Origin: Azospirillum lipoferum
GTDB taxonomy: Bacteria > Pseudomonadota > Alphaproteobacteria > Azospirillales > Azospirillaceae
Direction: 5' to 3'
Assembly: GCF_024170005.1 (NCBI RefSeq)
Contig: NZ_JALJXJ010000008.1
Location: 62,001-126,000 of the forward strand
DNA: 64,000 nt
The notes below the pieces were generated by a model, which did no database searches, was not told the origin of the DNA, and was given only the letters and a program-made list of their open reading frames with translations. The position numbers and the translations under genes are program-made. Numbering within the stretch: position 1 is the stretch's first letter; each line of letters opens with the position of its first letter. This document shows positions 61,579 to 64,000 of this stretch, piece after piece.

Positions 61579-63000
61579 ATGCCGCCAGGTTCCATCCCCG
61601 TCCTGCTGATCGAAGACACGCCGTCGCTGGCCCGTGTCTATGCGGAATACCTGAAAAAGGAATCCCATACCGTCATCTCGGTGGAGACCGGGGCCGACGC
61701 GCTGGCTCAGCTGAACGACGGTGCACCGATGGTGGTGCTGCTCGATCTGCAACTGCCGGACATGAACGGGATGGAGGTGCTGAAACGCATCGACGCCCAG
61801 GCGTTGCCCTGCGCAGTCATCGTCATCACCGCCCACGGATCGGTGAAGGCGGCGGTGGAGGCGATGCGCTACGGCGCCTATGATTTCCTGGTGAAGCCCT
61901 TCTCGGCCGACCGGCTGGTGGTGACGGTCCGCAACGCGATGGAGCGGCTGCGGCTGGCCCAGCTGGTCGACACCTTCGAGAAGGACCTGAACCGCGCCCG
62001 CTACCATGGCTTCATCGGCTCGTCGCTGGCGATGCAGGCGGTCTACCGCATCGTCGACAGCGCCGCCTCCTCGCGCGCCACCGTCTTCATCACCGGCGAA
62101 TCCGGCACCGGCAAGGAGGTCTGCGCCGAGGCGATCCACCGCCAGAGCCAGCGGGCGGCAAGGCCCTTCATCGCCATCAACTGCGGCGCCATCCCGAAGG
62201 ATCTCATGGAAAGCGAGATCTTCGGCCACATGAAGGGCAGCTTCACCGGCGCTGTCTCCGACCGCGAGGGTGCTGCGGCGCGCGCCGACGGCGGCACCCT
62301 GTTCCTGGACGAGATCTGCGAACTGGCGCCCGACCTCCAGACCAAGCTGCTGCGCTTCATCCAGACCGGCACCTTCACGCCCGTCGGCGGGTCGAAGCTG
62401 GAGAAGGTCGACCTGCGCATCGTCTGCGCCACCAACCGCGACCCGCTGCGCGAGGTGGAGGAGGGGAGGTTCCGCGAGGATCTCTATTACCGCCTGCACG
62501 TCATCCCCATCCATCTGCCGCCGCTGCGCGAGCGCGAGGACGACGTGCTGGAGATCGCCCGCCATTACATGGCGGAATTCGCCAAGGAGGAGAAGAAGGG
62601 CTTCACCCGCTTCTCCCCCGACGCCGAACATGCGTTGCGCCACTATCACTGGCCGGGCAACGTCCGCCAGTTGCAGAATGTCGTGCGCATCGTCGCGGTC
62701 CTGCATGACGGCGACACGGTGATGCCGGAGATGCTGCCGCCGCCGCTCGGCACGCCGCAGCCGGTGCCGGTTTCCGCCGCGGCCACCGCCGCGCCGGCCG
62801 GCACCCTTGCGGCCCCGCGCCCGCCTGTTCCGCTCACGCCGGAGTCGATCAAGCCGCTGTGGGAGGTGGAGAAGGACGCCATCGAGGACGCCATCACCGC
62901 CTGCGACGGCAATATTCCGCGCGCCGCCGCCCTGCTGCAGATCAGCGCCTCCACCATCTATCGCAAACGCCTCGCCTGGCAGGCCGAAGGGAAGCTGTAG
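61579..63000 (+). CDS. Sigma-54-dependent response regulator (NtrC/LuxO type)
   Basis: 473 residues. The receiver (about 1-120) has LLIEDTPSL, the phosphorylated Asp in LLDLQLPDMNG and the Lys in FLVKPF. The AAA+ domain has Walker A GESGTGKEVCAEAIH, Walker B GGTLFLDEI, the sigma-54 contact loop GSFTGA (GAFTGA in most relatives), the sensor segment CATNRDPLREVEEGRFREDL and HWPGNVRQLQN. A Fis-type HTH (GNIPRAAALLQISASTIYRK) ends it. It activates sigma-54 promoters when phosphorylated. No cognate kinase is adjacent, though the hybrid kinase and the HPt gene lie within 2-6 kb. Confidence 0.92.
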   Translation: MPPGSIPVLLIEDTPSLARVYAEYLKKESHTVISVETGADALAQLNDGAPMVVLLDLQLPDMNGMEVLKRIDAQALPCAVIVITAHGSVKAAVEAMRYGAYDFLVKPFSADRLVVTVRNAMERLRLAQLVDTFEKDLNRARYHGFIGSSLAMQAVYRIVDSAASSRATVFITGESGTGKEVCAEAIHRQSQRAARPFIAINCGAIPKDLMESEIFGHMKGSFTGAVSDREGAAARADGGTLFLDEICELAPDLQTKLLRFIQTGTFTPVGGSKLEKVDLRIVCATNRDPLREVEEGRFREDLYYRLHVIPIHLPPLREREDDVLEIARHYMAEFAKEEKKGFTRFSPDAEHALRHYHWPGNVRQLQNVVRIVAVLHDGDTVMPEMLPPPLGTPQPVPVSAAATAAPAGTLAAPRPPVPLTPESIKPLWEVEKDAIEDAITACDGNIPRAAALLQISASTIYRKRLAWQAEGKL

Positions 63001-63350
63001 CTTTCCGGCGATCGGAGTCACGCTTCAGATCGATTCCGGTCTTACGCGACCCGGTCTAACCCTTTATTTCGGCAAGAAGATCCTGTTCATGCCGGGAATC
63101 CGCCAAGAAACGGGCTAATCCCCTTCGACAAGGTACCGTCGCCTTGGTCGTAACTCCACTCCGAACTTGGCCGTCGTTAGTCCTATGCCGTGAGATGGAA
63201 TTGCCCGCAACCACAGCATGCGGCTAGCCTCCCCGCACAATGTCTTGGTTCCGCTTGCCCGGCAGACCTTACGGCGCGGCCGATGTCGGCGATCCCGGAC
63301 CTATCCGTTTGGCTAAAGACCAGTCTCGCAGTGACTAAGGGGGGAGGCCC
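63001..63350. other. Leader region of the cold-shock gene
   Basis: 350 bases with no gene. A GGGGGGAGG lies directly before the cold-shock ATG. A long untranslated leader is common for cspA-type genes and might fold with temperature, but no defined structure or promoter is read here. Confidence 0.4.
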
Positions 63351-63560
63351 ATGAACAACGGCACCGTAAAATGGTTCAATACTACCAAAGGTTACGGCTT
63401 CATCGCGCCGGAAGCCGGCTCCAAGGACGTGTTCGTGCACATCACCGCGGTCCAGCGCTCGGGCCTGCATGCCCTGTCGGAAGGTCAGCGCGTCCAGTTC
63501 GAGGTGGAGCGGGGCAACAACGGCAAGGACTCGGCGGTGAACATCAGCGTCGTCGAGTGA
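63351..63560 (+). CDS. Cold-shock protein (CspA family)
   Basis: 69 residues forming one cold-shock domain. RNP1 is KGYGFIAPE and RNP2 is [24 protein letters not shown] is the family start. It binds single-stranded RNA or DNA as a chaperone. GGGGAGG sits a few bases before the ATG at 63351. The short gap (15 bases) to the convergent HPt gene leaves no room for a separate terminator. Confidence 0.96.
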   Translation: MNNGTVKWFNTTKGYGFIAPEAGSKDVFVHITAVQRSGLHALSEGQRVQFEVERGNNGKDSAVNISVVE

Positions 63561-63575
63561 CGGGCCCGGACTGAA

Positions 63576-64000
63576 TCAGACCGGATACCCGGCGGCGCGG
63601 TAGGCCGCGATGGCGTCCCCGGCCAGCCGGGGAATCTCGCCGCGCAGCCCCTCAACCGTGTCCGCCGCCCCGTCTCCCTCCATTTCAGATCCATCTCCCT
63701 CCGCCCCATCCCGCTCCACAAGGGATGCCCGGCACGCCATCTCCAGCGCGCGGGCGGCGCTGCACAGGGCGCGGGCGCCGAAGGTCCCGGCGGTGCTTTT
63801 CAGCGTATGCGCCTCGCGCGTCAGAACGGCGCGGTCGGTCTCCGCCGCGATGCGCGCCACCCGTTCCCGTGTCTCTTCCACGAACTGCCGCAGCACGTCG
63901 GCCAGCAGCTCCGCATCCAGATCCTGCGCCAGCTGGGCCAGAACCTCGCGGTCCAGAACCGCGCCCGCCGCCGTCGGGCATGTCGGGGCGCAGGGGCCGA
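63576..64000 (-). CDS. HPt-domain protein, 3' part (5' end outside window)
   Basis: The frame is open to the window end. The last 141 residues hold a histidine phosphotransfer domain: VLDREVLAQLAQDLDAELLA, LRQFVEETRERVARIA and the phosphorylatable His in REAHTLKSTAGTFGARAL. A Gly/Asp/Glu-rich insert (ERDGAEGDGSEMEGDG) interrupts the last helices, and the end is AIAAYRAAGYPV. The missing N-terminal part could be a receiver or kinase. HPt proteins relay phosphate between hybrid kinases and response regulators. Confidence 0.88.
   Translation of the reverse strand, partial: GPCAPTCPTAAGAVLDREVLAQLAQDLDAELLADVLRQFVEETRERVARIAAETDRAVLTREAHTLKSTAGTFGARALCSAARALEMACRASLVERDGAEGDGSEMEGDGAADTVEGLRGEIPRLAGDAIAAYRAAGYPV

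Noticed and set aside
63115..63185. A segment CTCCGAACTTGGCCGT resembling part of 5S rRNA
   Set aside because: Only about 15 bases match; the rest of the 5S sequence and any rRNA neighbours are missing.

Overview
The window is high-GC DNA with alphaproteobacterial gene content. The orders tsaE-amgK-murU-addB-addA-trxA and dnaN-recF-gyrB, AddAB in place of RecBCD, and the protein styles suggest a Rhodospirillales member such as Azospirillum. This assignment is inference from gene content; no rRNA or tRNA is present to confirm it.

Region 1 (1-12.7 kb) is an aromatic catabolic locus. The C-terminus of an AraC-type regulator and a ketopantoate-reductase-like gene come first. A TRAP transporter (DctP-DctQ-DctM) follows, and then a nearly complete homoprotocatechuate meta-cleavage pathway: hpaG1, hpaG2, hpaD, hpaF, hpaH, hpaI and succinate-semialdehyde dehydrogenase on the + strand, the MarR-type regulator hpaR on the - strand, and hpaE. 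The two promoters that drive these units share the site TAACATGTTAANNNTTAAC, which is the likely HpaR operator. No 4-hydroxyphenylacetate hydroxylase (HpaBC) is in the window.

Region 2 (12.7-31.7 kb) is an accessory island dominated by copper and heavy-metal handling. It holds a DUF305 lipoprotein, a nuclease-like protein of unknown role, a frameshifted gene remnant, an MFS transporter, a palindrome-rich non-coding stretch, an oxidase-like pair (CuA subunit plus a ba3-like subunit I whose active-site ligands are altered), small secreted His/Met/Cys-rich proteins, a Spy-like protein, DUF2933 and ICMT-family membrane proteins, a TolC-adaptor-RND tripartite efflux system and a Cu(I) P1B-ATPase. 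Two promoters have the 19-bp-spaced dyad architecture of CueR/MerR activation, yet no MerR-family gene is present.

Region 3 (31.8-42.2 kb) is core chromosome: gyrB, recF and dnaN on the - strand, a 576-residue protein of unknown function, an NAD-dependent epimerase-like protein, a secreted TPR protein, a haloacetate-dehalogenase-like hydrolase and trxA.

Region 4 (42.3-53.2 kb) is the - strand series tsaE-amgK-murU-addB-addA (tRNA modification, cell-wall recycling, recombinational repair), with a small unknown protein and a divergent ferredoxin-NADP reductase. Two palindromic intergenic elements lie here.

Region 5 (53.2-64 kb) is a signalling block: a PAS histidine kinase with an eroded ATP-binding domain, a large hybrid kinase (HisKA-HATPase-degenerate REC-REC-HPt), dut, coaBC, a sigma-54 response regulator, a cold-shock protein and the 3' part of an HPt-containing gene that runs off the window.
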